A stretch of DNA of 64,000 nucleotides from Conexibacter stalactiti (GTDB lineage: Bacteria; Actinomycetota; Thermoleophilia; Solirubrobacterales; Solirubrobacteraceae), in NCBI RefSeq assembly GCF_035967765.1, contig NZ_JAYWIT010000020.1, one strand, 5' to 3'. Each line of letters begins with the position of its first letter. The first letter of the stretch is position 1. Under the pieces are notes generated by a model. It searched no databases. It saw only the letters and a program-made list of their open reading frames with translations, and was not told the origin of the DNA. Positions 54,050-62,669 of this stretch are shown one piece after another. The translations under genes were made by a program, and so were the position numbers.

Positions 54050-54069
54050 CGGGGGACCTCAGGTCGTCA

Positions 54070-54094
54070 AGACTTCGCTTTGAGATGGAAGTCT
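54070..54094. promoter_or_regulatory. Inverted repeat, putative toxin-antitoxin operator
   Basis: Perfect 7-base arms AGACTTC (54070-54076) and GAAGTCT (54088-54094) separated by 11 bases, in the 128-base divergent gap between the antitoxin and cupredoxin genes. TAGACT at 54096-54091 on the minus strand could be the -10 element and overlaps one arm. Confidence 0.5.
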
Positions 54095-54177
54095 AGCGGA
54101 CCTTGGAGCGGCCGGGAAGGATCGCGCGCGAGCGGAGTCCTCCGAGTCGAGGCCCATCAACAGAACGGAGGACGTCC

Positions 54178-54645
54178 ATGGGAGTGCACCGCCCGCCGAT
54201 CCGCCGCCTGACCGTCGCCGTGGCGCTGTCGGCCGCCGCCATCGCGCTGGCCGCCTGCGGCGATGACGACGACAGCTCCACGACGGAGACGAGCGCGACC
54301 GGCGCCGCCGCTCCGGCGACGACGGAGACCGCACCCCAGGGCAGCGCCAGCTCGCGGCTGGCGCTCGACGCCGAAGAGACCGAGGGCGGGCTCTCCTTCA
54401 GCAGAAGAGCGCTGAGAGCGAGCCCGGGCGACGTCACGATCGTGCTCTCCAACCCGAGCGGGAACCAGCTTCCCCACGCCGTCGAGATCGAGGGGCAGGG
54501 TGTCGAGGAGGAGTCGCCGACGATCCAGCCCGGCACCGAGACGGCCGACGTCACCGCGAACCTGAGACCGGGCACCTACACCTTCTATTGCCCGGTCGGC
54601 GACCACCGTCAGCAAGGTATGGAAGGAACGCTGACGGTCGGCTGA
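54178..54645 (+). CDS. Cupredoxin-like lipoprotein
   Basis: A 155-residue secreted lipoprotein. Lipobox IALAACGDD with Cys about residue 25, Ser/Thr/Glu-rich tether, then a plastocyanin/azurin-type domain: NPSGNQLPHAVEIEG supplies a His, and YTFYCPVGDHRQQGMEG the Cys, His and Met of a type 1 copper site. Likely an extracytoplasmic copper or electron carrier. ATG 54178 has a strong GGAGG 6 bases upstream. It lies 1.5 kb beyond copA. Confidence 0.88.
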   Translation: MGVHRPPIRRLTVAVALSAAAIALAACGDDDDSSTTETSATGAAAPATTETAPQGSASSRLALDAEETEGGLSFSRRALRASPGDVTIVLSNPSGNQLPHAVEIEGQGVEEESPTIQPGTETADVTANLRPGTYTFYCPVGDHRQQGMEGTLTVG

Positions 54646-54649
54646 CGCC

Positions 54650-54689
54650 CGGCGCGGGTTCGGGCGCCCGCACGCCCGGGCCCGCGCCG
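54650..54689. terminator. Bidirectional hairpin terminator
   Basis: Outer arms CGGCGCGGG and CCCGCGCCG (9 pairs) plus inner arms CGGGCG and CGCCCG, exactly filling the 44-base gap between two convergent stop codons. Confidence 0.6.
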
Positions 54690-54884
54690 TCAGGACGCGC
54701 GCAGCGTCTCCTCGATGTCGAGCGGGGCGGTCGGCGTGACCCGCACCTCGCCGCTGCGGTCCCGCACCGGCACCACCAGCCCGGCGGCGACGAGCGCGTC
54801 GATGTCCTTCAACAGCTGTCTGGGGTCGAGCGGTGAATCATCGCTGCGCGGGGGCGGGAATTCGGGGTCCTCTTCATACGACAT
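54690..54884 (-). CDS. Small protein of unknown function
   Basis: A 64-residue acidic protein starting MSYEEDPEFPPPRSDDSPLD, followed by a likely winged-helix-like short segment (LLKDIDALVAAGLVVPVRDR) and an acidic tail. ATG 54884 has an AAGGAG Shine-Dalgarno 11 bases upstream. No family is recognised. It is convergent with the cupredoxin gene. Confidence 0.6.
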   Translation of the reverse strand: MSYEEDPEFPPPRSDDSPLDPRQLLKDIDALVAAGLVVPVRDRSGEVRVTPTAPLDIEETLRAS

Positions 54885-54967
54885 GGCTTGTAGCGCTCCT
54901 TCAGGCGGCAACGTAGCGGTTGCAGGATCGCTTGCGGGTCGGACGGAACGGCCTTCTGCCACTGGCC

Positions 54968-55114
54968 GTAGGAGTTGTCAACAGTGTGTGTCGCGGCGAT
55001 TTCCCCGCTATTTGGGCACAGCGCGGCAGTTCTCGACAGGTTGTGCACAGCCGAACGTGCGCCAGTGCACACGGATCGGCGCGTAGACGAGGCTCGTGTA
55101 GGAGTTGTGAACAG
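54968..55114 (+). repeat. Three regularly spaced 10-mers (TTGTSMACAG), two within a 17-bp direct repeat
   Basis: TTGTCAACAG (54975-54984), TTGTGCACAG (55041-55050) and TTGTGAACAG (55105-55114), all on the plus strand at 66 and 64 base intervals. The outer two lie in 17-base repeats beginning GTAGGAGTTGT (54968-54984 and 55098-55114) that differ at one base. They resemble actinobacterial DnaA boxes (TTGTCCACA) with one or two changes. They fill the 274-base divergent gap 54885-55158, in which no gene is seen. The reverse of the first copy reads TTGACA and may be a -35 element for the 54884 gene. Confidence 0.55.
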
Positions 55115-55158
55115 GGTCGGCCGGCGCGCGCGACGGGCGAGCCGGTAGGAATGGAGCC

Positions 55159-55824
55159 GTGCCGTCGTCCTCCGCTCGCAGCAGCTCCTCCCGCCTCGCC
55201 CGCGCCGCCGGCGCCGAGCGGATGGCGCTGCTGCGCGAACGCGACAAGCTGACGAGGAGACGCGACGCGGCGGCCCAGGCGCTGGCGACCGTTGAGCAGC
55301 AGCTCGCCGACGTCGAGGAGCGGCTGGAGCTGATCGACCGGCTCGTCCCGGAGGCGGCCAACGTCCACCCGCTGCCGGCCCGCGGCGCGCCCGGCGCCGC
55401 CGACGGACTCAAGGGCGCGGCGATCCGCTCCGCGGCGATCGCGGTGCTGCTGGCGCGGCCGACCGGCGCCGAGACGCCGATCCACTACAAGGAGTGGTTC
55501 CGCGCGCTCGAAGAAGCCGGCCACCGCGTCGCCGGCAAGGATCCGCTGGCCGTCTTCCTGACCCAGATCTCACGCTCGCCGGTCGTCCGTCGCACGCCCG
55601 ACTCCGGCGTCTACGAGCTCGACCTCGACGCGCCGGCCAACCTGCGCGCGCGGCTCGACCGCCTCCACGCCCGCCTCGCCGAGCAGTCGAGCGACCGCGC
55701 CGAGCGCGAGCGGATCGTCGCGGAGATCACGGTCACCGAACGGGCGCTCGACGAGGCTGCGCGGGCGCTGCCGCGCGATCAGCCGCGCGCGGCTGATCGC
55801 ATCACGTCGAGCGGCGGGGCCTGA
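55159..55824 (+). CDS. Coiled-coil protein with HARE-HTH-like domain
   Basis: A 221-residue protein. A Ser/Ala-rich start leads to a coiled coil (about 25-62, RERDKLTRRRDAAAQALATV). The middle (about 82-155) resembles the HARE-HTH winged helix: AIAVLLARPTGAETPIHYKE, VFLTQISRSPVVRRTPDSG, then VYELD. A second helical segment follows. HARE-HTH domains occur in chromatin and restriction contexts; function here unknown. The GTG at 55159 has a purine tract upstream. Its 3' end overlaps convergent aroE by 46 bases. Confidence 0.65.
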   Translation: MPSSSARSSSSRLARAAGAERMALLRERDKLTRRRDAAAQALATVEQQLADVEERLELIDRLVPEAANVHPLPARGAPGAADGLKGAAIRSAAIAVLLARPTGAETPIHYKEWFRALEEAGHRVAGKDPLAVFLTQISRSPVVRRTPDSGVYELDLDAPANLRARLDRLHARLAEQSSDRAERERIVAEITVTERALDEAARALPRDQPRAADRITSSGGA

Positions 55825-56570
55825 CCGGTCCAGCGCTCGAAGCTGCGGGCGCCTTGGCGCACGAGGATCTCGAGGCCGTCGACGGTCGCGACGCCGGCCG
55901 CGGTCGCGGCGGCGACGAGGTCGGTCGCGCCCGCGCCGTAGACGAGGTCGACGACGCAGCGGTAGCCGGCGACCGCCTCGCGCGCGAGCGGGAGCTGGTC
56001 GAACTGGTCCTCCCCCGCCTCCAGGCCGGCGGCCGTAGTGTTGACGAGCAGGTCGGCCTCGACCGCGTCGTCGACGACGCGCCCGCCCAGCTCGGCGGTC
56101 AGCTGCTCGGCACGTGCGCGGGTGCGGTTCCAGACCGCGACGTCGGCGGCGCCTGCGTCGAGCAGCGCCCACAGCGCCGCGCGCGCCGTCCCGCCCGCGC
56201 CCAACAGCAGCACCCGCGCGCCGGCGGCGTCGAACGGCAGCGCGTCGACGATCGCGGGGGCGTCCGTGTTGTCCGCGTGGATCGTCCCGTCCGCGGAGAA
56301 CGTCAGCGTGTTGGCGGCGCCGATCGCGCGGGCGCTCGCGGTCGCGTCGTCGGCCAGCGCCAGCGCGGCGTGCTTGTGCGGGATCGTCACGTTGGCGCCG
56401 CCGAAGCCGGCGCCGGGCAGCGCGCGGACGGTCTCCGCGAACAGATCCGGCAGGACCGGCAGCAGCTGGTAGCTCCACCCCTCCAGCCCGAGCGCGGCGT
56501 ATGCCGCCTCGTGCATCGCCGGCGAGCGGCTGTGGCGCACCGGCCAGCCGAGCACGCCGCAGCGCGGCAT
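55779..56570 (-). CDS. aroE: Shikimate dehydrogenase
   Basis: A 263-residue NADP-dependent enzyme, shikimate step 4. The substrate domain has GVLGWPVRHSRSPAMHEAAY and GANVTIPHKHAALAL with the catalytic Lys (here in PHK). The Rossmann domain has VLLLGAGGTARAALWAL and VWNRTRARAEQL. Ends VDGLEILVRQGARSFERWTG, as in the family. It follows mltG by 61 bases in the alaS-ruvX-mltG-aroE order. Confidence 0.94.
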   Translation of the reverse strand: MPRCGVLGWPVRHSRSPAMHEAAYAALGLEGWSYQLLPVLPDLFAETVRALPGAGFGGANVTIPHKHAALALADDATASARAIGAANTLTFSADGTIHADNTDAPAIVDALPFDAAGARVLLLGAGGTARAALWALLDAGAADVAVWNRTRARAEQLTAELGGRVVDDAVEADLLVNTTAAGLEAGEDQFDQLPLAREAVAGYRCVVDLVYGAGATDLVAAATAAGVATVDGLEILVRQGARSFERWTGQAPPLDVMRSAARG

Positions 56571-56631
56571 CAGCGGCGGCCTCCGCGGCGCGCCGCCGCG
56601 GGCCCCGGTCCGCAGACCGGCGCCACCGTGC

Positions 56632-58365
56632 TCAGCATCTCGTCGGCGATCTGCCGCCGGCCGCCTCGCGCGCCTGGTTGTAGGCGGCGACGTCCTGCTG
56701 GAACTCCTCGAAGCTGTCGGAGAAGGCGTGCTCGCCGCAGGTTCCGGGTCTGACGACGTAGTACAGCGCTCTGCTGTTCGCCGGCCGCGCCGCCGCTCTG
56801 ATCGAGGCGAGCCCCGGGCTGCCGATCGGTCCCGGCGGCAGGCCCTGCTTCGTGCGCGTGTTGTACGGCGTGTCGGCGTCGAGCACGGACTGCTTGAGCG
56901 GGTTGATCCAGTCGTTCTGCTCGTACCGCAGCGTCGCGTCGATGCCGAGCGGGATGCCGTCGCGCAGGCGGTTGTAGATCACCGCGGCGACGAGCGGGCG
57001 CTCGCTCGGGACGCTCACCTCGCGCTCGACCATCGAGGCGATCGTCAGCACGTCGAAGGCGGTCAGTCTCTTGCTTCTGGCGTAGCCGAGGTCGATCGTG
57101 GCGAAGTTCTGTCTGAATGCTCTCAGCTGGTCGGCGACCAGTCTCTGCACTCTCGCGCCGCGGTTCAGCTCGTAGGTCGCCGGAAACAGGAAACCCTCCA
57201 GCGTCGCGTCTCTCGGCGCGCCGTATCTGACCGGGTTGAGCGCGCTCGATCTGCGCGAGGCGACGAGGTAGTTGCCTCTGAGGCCGGCTCTTCTGGCGAT
57301 CGCCACCGTCTCGCGGCGGCTGCGGCCCTCCGGTATCGAGACCTGCACGACCGGGACCGCTCTGACCTCTTCGGTCTTCGTCAGCTCGTCGATCGCGGCG
57401 CTGTTGCCCATCTCTCTTCTGAGCGTGTAGGTGCCCGACTTGAGGTTGGAGCGCTCGCCGGAGATCGAGGCGCGCAGGCCGAAGAAGAAGCTCGAGGAGA
57501 TGACGCCTCTCTCCTCCAGCAGCGAGGCGATGTCGCCGGCGCTGGCGCCCTCGGGGATTCTCACGACGACTCTGCCGGAGCCGTCGCCGCCGCCGAACGG
57601 CTGGAAGATCCCGTTGACGAACCACAGCAGCGCGAGCACCAGCACGACCGCGACGCCGGCGACGATCCGCGGGCCGGCGGAGCGGCGCTTGCGTGAGCCG
57701 GCCATCACCTCGCCGGGCCGCTTGACGCGCACGCCGCGGCCCTTCGGCACGTCGCCGCGCTGCTTCTTGCCGCCGCGCTGCGGGCGGTGGATGTTCGGCA
57801 GGTGGGCGCGGCTGACGCGTCTGGTGCCGAGCGGCTCCTCGTGCTCGCCGGTCGCGGGCGCGGCCGGGTCAGCCGGCTGCGACGGGAACGACGGGACATC
57901 GGGGACGGTCTCGTGCAACTGGGTCGCGTCGGGATCGGGCGCTGGCGGCTCGAGACCTGGCACGGGCGGCTCCGGCGCGCGCGACGGCGCGTCGTCGTTC
58001 CACGCCTCCGTCACGTCCCACTGCTGCGTCTCCTGCAGCGGCTCGTGCGCCGCGGGCCGCGGCGAGGCGGGCTCGGCGCGCGGCGGCTCGGGCTCGTGCG
58101 GCGGCGGCGCCGGCTCGTCGAAGAAGGGCTCGTGTGCGGCGGGCGGCGGCTCGGCCGCGGCCGGCGCGTCGAAGAAGACCGGCTCGGGCTCGGAGGCCGG
58201 CGGCGGCGCGGCGGGCGGCTCCGGCTCGGCCGCCGCGCGCTCGTGCGGCTCCAGCAGATGGTCGGGGATCGGCTCGCCGGCGCGCTCGAGGCGGCGCCGT
58301 TCGCGATCGCGGCGTGCCGCCTCGCGCTGCTCAGGGGTTCGGTCGCCGCCACCGCGCGGGCTCAT
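56632..58365 (-). CDS. mltG: Endolytic murein transglycosylase MltG
   Basis: A 577-residue membrane enzyme that cuts nascent glycan strands. A long cytoplasmic Pro/Glu-rich region (about 1-240) precedes the helix IVAGVAVVLVLALLWFVNGI. The extracellular part has a LysM-like domain (VVVRIPEGASAGDIASLLEE) and the YceG catalytic domain with LEGFLFPATYEL, the catalytic Glu in TIASMVEREVS and DATLRYEQND. The unusually large cytoplasmic region is typical of actinobacterial MltG. The start at 58365 overlaps ruvX by 4 bases. Confidence 0.93.
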   Translation of the reverse strand: MSPRGGGDRTPEQREAARRDRERRRLERAGEPIPDHLLEPHERAAAEPEPPAAPPPASEPEPVFFDAPAAAEPPPAAHEPFFDEPAPPPHEPEPPRAEPASPRPAAHEPLQETQQWDVTEAWNDDAPSRAPEPPVPGLEPPAPDPDATQLHETVPDVPSFPSQPADPAAPATGEHEEPLGTRRVSRAHLPNIHRPQRGGKKQRGDVPKGRGVRVKRPGEVMAGSRKRRSAGPRIVAGVAVVLVLALLWFVNGIFQPFGGGDGSGRVVVRIPEGASAGDIASLLEERGVISSSFFFGLRASISGERSNLKSGTYTLRREMGNSAAIDELTKTEEVRAVPVVQVSIPEGRSRRETVAIARRAGLRGNYLVASRRSSALNPVRYGAPRDATLEGFLFPATYELNRGARVQRLVADQLRAFRQNFATIDLGYARSKRLTAFDVLTIASMVEREVSVPSERPLVAAVIYNRLRDGIPLGIDATLRYEQNDWINPLKQSVLDADTPYNTRTKQGLPPGPIGSPGLASIRAAARPANSRALYYVVRPGTCGEHAFSDSFEEFQQDVAAYNQAREAAGGRSPTRC

Positions 58366-58775
58366 CGCTCGTCCTCCTCGAAGAGCGCGCGGTTGCGCGC
58401 CAGCCATCCCTCCAGCAGCACTGCCGCGGCGCGCGAGTCCTCGCTCTCGCGCCCGCCGACGCTGGCCGCGATCACGGTCGTGAAGCGTTCGTCGTAGAGG
58501 TCGATCGGGATCGCCTCGCCGAGCACGCCGCTCAGTCTGGCGGCGAACTCGCGCACCTCGACGGTCTGCGCGGTGTCGGCGCCGGAGAGGCCGAGCGGCA
58601 GGCCCAGCACGACCCTCTCGACCTCGCGCTCGCGCACGAGCGCCGCCAGCCGCGCCATCCCCTTGCGGGTGCCGGGCCGTTCGACGTGCGCGATCGGGGT
58701 CGCGAGCGTGCCGGTCGGGTCGCTGAGCGCGCAGCCGCAGCGGGCGCTGCCGTAGTCGAGCGCAAGCACCCGCAT
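58362..58775 (-). CDS. ruvX: RuvX/YqgF family putative pre-16S rRNA nuclease
   Basis: A 137-residue RNase H-fold protein. VLALDYGSARCGCALSDPTG carries the first catalytic Asp, VVLGLPLGLSGADT and IPIDLYDERFTTVIAA the other conserved acids. It is expected to process the 5' end of 16S rRNA. Order alaS-ruvX-mltG-aroE is conserved across Actinobacteria. Confidence 0.93.
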   Translation of the reverse strand: MRVLALDYGSARCGCALSDPTGTLATPIAHVERPGTRKGMARLAALVREREVERVVLGLPLGLSGADTAQTVEVREFAARLSGVLGEAIPIDLYDERFTTVIAASVGGRESEDSRAAAVLLEGWLARNRALFEEDER

Positions 58776-58830
58776 CAGATTACGCGGACAGCGGACGACG
58801 CCGCGGCCCGGTTCACCGCCGAGCCGCCCA

Positions 58831-61494
58831 TCAGCCGGCGAGTGCGCTCTCGATCGCCGTCCGGGCGGCGTCGATCGCCTCCGTCAGCTTCTCGGGATCG
58901 CGGCCGCCCGCGCGCGCCATCGTGTCGCGTCCGCCACCGCCGCCGCCGGTCAGCTCGGCCGCGATCTTGACGATCGCGCCGGCTCTGACGCCGCGCTCGA
59001 CGAGCGCCGGGGCGACCGTCGCGACGAAGTGGACTCTGCCGTCGGCGACCGCGCCGAGCACGATCGCGGCGTCGCCGAGCTTGCCCTTGACGCGATCCGC
59101 CACGTCGGGCAGCGCCTTCGGGTCGCTGGTCTCGATCACGGCGGTCAGCACGCGCGCGCCGCCGTCGTGCTCGGTCGCGCTCGCGACGAGCGCGTCGAGG
59201 TCGAGCGCGCTGCCGGCGCCGCCGCCCTGCTTGGCGGCCTTCTCCAGCTCCTTGATGCGGCCGCGCAGCTTGCCGACCTCGACCGGGACCTGCTCCGGCG
59301 TCGCGCGCAGCGCCGTCGCGGCCTCGCGCAGCGCCGTGTCGTGCTCGCGCAGCAGCGTCACGGCGGCGGGGCCGGTGATCGCCTCGATGCGGCGCACGTT
59401 GGCGGCGCTGGAGGTCTCCGCGAGGACACGGAAGAGCCCGATCTCGGCGGTCGAGCGGACGTGCGTGCCACCGCACAGCTCGCGCGAGAAGCTGCCGTCG
59501 CCGACCTCGACCATCCGCACGACGTCGCCGTACTTCTCGCCGAAGAGCGCCATCGCGCCGAGGCCCTTCGCCTCGTCGAGCGTCGTTGTCAGCGCGCGCA
59601 CCGGCAGGTTCGCCAGCACCTTCGCGTTGACCTCGTCCTCGACGTCGCGCAGCTCGTCGGGCGAGAGCGCCTGGCCGTGCGTGAAGTCGAAGCGCAGCTT
59701 GTCCGGCTGGACGGCCGAACCGGCCTGGCGGACGTGGTCGCCGAGGCGTCTGCGCAGCGCCGCGTGCAGCAGGTGCGTGGCGGTGTGGTTGGCCTCGGTC
59801 GCGTGGCGCGCGTCGCGGTCGACGACCGCGTGGACGTGCTCGCCGGGCTTCAGCGTCCCCTGCTCGGGCTCGACGACGACGACCTGATCGGCGCCGCCGG
59901 CGACGCGCAGCACGTCGACGACGCGCGCTCTGCAGTCGCCGTCCTCGCACTGCACCCAGCCGCTGTCGGAGACCTGGCCGCCGCCGGCCGCGTAGAACGG
60001 CGACTCGACCAGCTTGACGAGCACGCGGCCGTCGGTCTCGGCTTCGAGCGCGCCGACGGTCGTCGCCTGCTCGGTCGTCGTGTAGCCGGTGAACTCGCTC
60101 GTGAAGGCGGAGGCGCCGGCCAGCTCCTGCGCGCGGTGGCGCAGGTGGTCCTGGCCGCCACCCGAGCGGCCGCCGCCGGCGCGCGAGTTGGCCCGCTGCT
60201 GATCCATCAGCGCCTCGAAGCCGGACTCGTCGACGCCGAGGTCGTGCTCGGCCGCGATCTCACGCGTGATGTCGATCGGGAAGCCGAAGGTGTCGTGCAG
60301 GCGGAAGACGTCGTCGGCGCCGAGACCCTCTTCGTTTTGCGCCTTCGCTTGGGCGACCAGGTCGTCGAGCAGGCGCGTGCCCTGCTCCAGCGTGCGGCCG
60401 AAGCCCTCCTCCTCGGCGACCAGCCACTTCCGGATCGCCTCTCTCTGCTCGACGATCTCCGGGTACGCGGCGCCCATGATCTGCTCGACGCGCGCGGCGA
60501 ACTTGGGCAGGAAGCCGGGCTCGATCCCAATCCGGCGACCGTGCTGGATCGCGCGCCGCATCACGCGGCGGAGGATGTAGCCGCGGTCCTCGTTGGAGGG
60601 CACGACGCCGTCGGCGACGAGGAAGGTCATCGCGCGCGAGTGGTCGGCGAGGATCCGCAGCGCCCGCGTCGTCTCCTCGTCCTGACCGTAGGTGCGGCCC
60701 GACAGCTCCTGGCCGAGCTCGATCAGCGGCCAGAACTGGTCGGTCTCGAAGACCGACTCCTTGCCCTGCAGGATCGCGGCGAAGCGGTTGAGGCCGAGGC
60801 CGGTGTCGATGTTCTTCGCCGGCAGCGGCGTGAGCGTGTTGACCGGGTTCTGGTCGAACTGCATGAAGACGAGGTTCCAGAACTCCAGGAAGCGCTCGTT
60901 CTCGCCGCCCGGGAGGTCGTCCTCCTTGCCGAACTCCAGCCCGCGGTCGAGGTACAGCTCCGAGCAGGGGCCGCACGGACCGGTCGGGCCGGCCTGCCAG
61001 AAGTTCTCCGAGCGCGGGCACTCGACGATCCGCTCGCGCGGGACGCCGGCCTTCAGCCACAGCTCGATCGCCTCCTCGTCAGCGCCGAGGCCCAGCTCCT
61101 CGTCGCCGCCGAAGACCGTCACCCAGACGTCCTCTTCTCTGAAGCCGAACCCTCTGGTGGCCAGCTCCCAGGCGAAGCCGATGACCTCTTCCTTGAAGTA
61201 GTCGCCGATCGAGAAGTTGCCGAGCATCTCGAAGAACGTCAGATGCCGCAGCGTGTTGCCGACGTTCTCGATGTCGGTCGCGCGGAAGCACTTCTGGCAC
61301 GAGGTCAGACGCGTGTGCGGCGGCTGCTCGATCCCCTGGAAGTACGGCTTCAGCGGGTGCATCCCCGCGGTCGTCAGGAGCACGGACGGGTCGTGCGTCG
61401 TCGGCACCAGCGGCGCCGAGCGCAGGCGCTGGTGACCGCGCGCCTCGAAGAACGACAGGTACGTCTCGCGGATCTCGTCGGAGGTCATCGGCAT
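58831..61494 (-). CDS. alaS: Alanyl-tRNA synthetase
   Basis: An 887-residue class II synthetase. The catalytic core begins EIRETYLSFFEARGHQRL, with TTAGMHPLKPYF and ENVGNTLRHLTFFEMLGNFS. The editing domain has EANHTATHLLHAAL and the Cys-His zinc site ELCGGTHVRS. The C-terminal domain (about 720-887) has a coiled segment and a Gly-rich DHHA1 part with GGGGGGRDTMARAGG. A Gly-rich linker (SRAGGGRSGGGQ) lies at about 440. First gene of the alaS-ruvX-mltG-aroE chain. Confidence 0.96.
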   Translation of the reverse strand: MPMTSDEIRETYLSFFEARGHQRLRSAPLVPTTHDPSVLLTTAGMHPLKPYFQGIEQPPHTRLTSCQKCFRATDIENVGNTLRHLTFFEMLGNFSIGDYFKEEVIGFAWELATRGFGFREEDVWVTVFGGDEELGLGADEEAIELWLKAGVPRERIVECPRSENFWQAGPTGPCGPCSELYLDRGLEFGKEDDLPGGENERFLEFWNLVFMQFDQNPVNTLTPLPAKNIDTGLGLNRFAAILQGKESVFETDQFWPLIELGQELSGRTYGQDEETTRALRILADHSRAMTFLVADGVVPSNEDRGYILRRVMRRAIQHGRRIGIEPGFLPKFAARVEQIMGAAYPEIVEQREAIRKWLVAEEEGFGRTLEQGTRLLDDLVAQAKAQNEEGLGADDVFRLHDTFGFPIDITREIAAEHDLGVDESGFEALMDQQRANSRAGGGRSGGGQDHLRHRAQELAGASAFTSEFTGYTTTEQATTVGALEAETDGRVLVKLVESPFYAAGGGQVSDSGWVQCEDGDCRARVVDVLRVAGGADQVVVVEPEQGTLKPGEHVHAVVDRDARHATEANHTATHLLHAALRRRLGDHVRQAGSAVQPDKLRFDFTHGQALSPDELRDVEDEVNAKVLANLPVRALTTTLDEAKGLGAMALFGEKYGDVVRMVEVGDGSFSRELCGGTHVRSTAEIGLFRVLAETSSAANVRRIEAITGPAAVTLLREHDTALREAATALRATPEQVPVEVGKLRGRIKELEKAAKQGGGAGSALDLDALVASATEHDGGARVLTAVIETSDPKALPDVADRVKGKLGDAAIVLGAVADGRVHFVATVAPALVERGVRAGAIVKIAAELTGGGGGGRDTMARAGGRDPEKLTEAIDAARTAIESALAG

Positions 61495-61589
61495 GGGCTG
61501 CGCAGTCTAGAGACGTGGCGGCGGGACCTGCGGCGCGAACGCCGACGGCCCCGCCGCGCGCGACCCGTGCGACGGGCCTCCGCCGCGGC

Positions 61590-62669
61590 TCAGGTCGCGA
61601 CCGCGTCATGGATGCGGCCGCCGGCGTGGACGAGCCGGCCACCCTCGCGGTCGTGGCGCAGCGCGACGATCTCGCCCATGATCGAGAGCGCCGTCTCGGC
61701 CGCCGTCAGCGCGCCGAGGTCGAGTCCGATCGGCGCCGCGATCCGCTCCAGCTGGCGCTCCTCGACGCCGGCCGCGCGCAGGCGCTCGCGCCGTCTCGCC
61801 TGGGCGCGGCGGCTGCCCATCGCGCCGATGTAGCCGGCCGGCGACGCGAGCGCGGCGAGCAGCGCCGCGTCGTCGAGCTTCGGGTCGTGCGTGAGGATCG
61901 CGATCGCGGTCGCGGGATCGAGCGGCGCCAGCTCGGCGAACGCCTCCTGCGGCCACGCGACGAGCACGCGCTCGGCGGCGGGGAAGCGCTGCTGCGTCGC
62001 GAAGCGGCCGCGCGGGTCGATCACGAACGGCCGCCAGCCGGCCAGCCGCGCGACCGCCGACAGCTGCGCGGCGAAGTCGACCGCGCCGACGATCACCAGC
62101 CGCGGCGGCGGCGCCGCGACGTCGACGAAGAGCGTGGCTCCCGCCGCCTCGTGCAGCCCGCAGCGCTCCGACCACAGGGCCTCACGCGCCAGCGCGAGCG
62201 CGGCGGCGTCGAGCTGCTCGTCGCCGAGCGTTCCGCCGAGCGCGCCGCCGACGCCGACGAGCAGCTTCGCGCCCGGCCGCGCTCCCTCGATCGCGGTCAC
62301 GAGCGCGACGCGCGCACCGCCGCGGGCGAGCTCGACGAAGCGCGCCTGCTGCGGCGTGGCGCCGTGGTCCTCGGCCCAGACGGAGATCTCGCCGCCGCAC
62401 GGCAGCCCGACGTCCCACGCCTCCGCGTCGGCGATGCCGTAGTGCAGCAGCCGCGGTGCGCCGCCCGCGAGGATCGACTCGGCGACCTCGACGACCGCCC
62501 CCTCGACGCAGCCGCCGGAGACCGCTCCGGCGACCTCGCCGCGGTCGTTGACCGCCATCTTCGTCCCGACCGGCTGCGGGGCCGACCGCTTCGCTCCGAC
62601 GACCGTCGCCCACGCGACGCGGTCGCCGCGCCCGCTCCATCGGGCGACGGTGTCGAGCACGTCGGTCAT
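61590..62669 (-). CDS. XdhC/CoxF-family accessory protein
   Basis: A 359-residue protein. The XdhC N-terminal domain has WATVVGAKRSAPQPVGTKMA and GAVSGGCVEGAVVEVA with the conserved Cys. The C-terminal Rossmann-like domain has LVIVGAVDFAAQLSAVARLA, THDPKLDDAALLAAL and GYIGAMGSRRAQARRRERL. XdhC proteins bind and insert the sulfurated Mo cofactor into xanthine or CO dehydrogenase family enzymes. Last of the coxE-coxG-xdhC set; overlaps coxG by 4 bases. Confidence 0.88.
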   Translation of the reverse strand: MTDVLDTVARWSGRGDRVAWATVVGAKRSAPQPVGTKMAVNDRGEVAGAVSGGCVEGAVVEVAESILAGGAPRLLHYGIADAEAWDVGLPCGGEISVWAEDHGATPQQARFVELARGGARVALVTAIEGARPGAKLLVGVGGALGGTLGDEQLDAAALALAREALWSERCGLHEAAGATLFVDVAAPPPRLVIVGAVDFAAQLSAVARLAGWRPFVIDPRGRFATQQRFPAAERVLVAWPQEAFAELAPLDPATAIAILTHDPKLDDAALLAALASPAGYIGAMGSRRAQARRRERLRAAGVEERQLERIAAPIGLDLGALTAAETALSIMGEIVALRHDREGGRLVHAGGRIHDAVAT

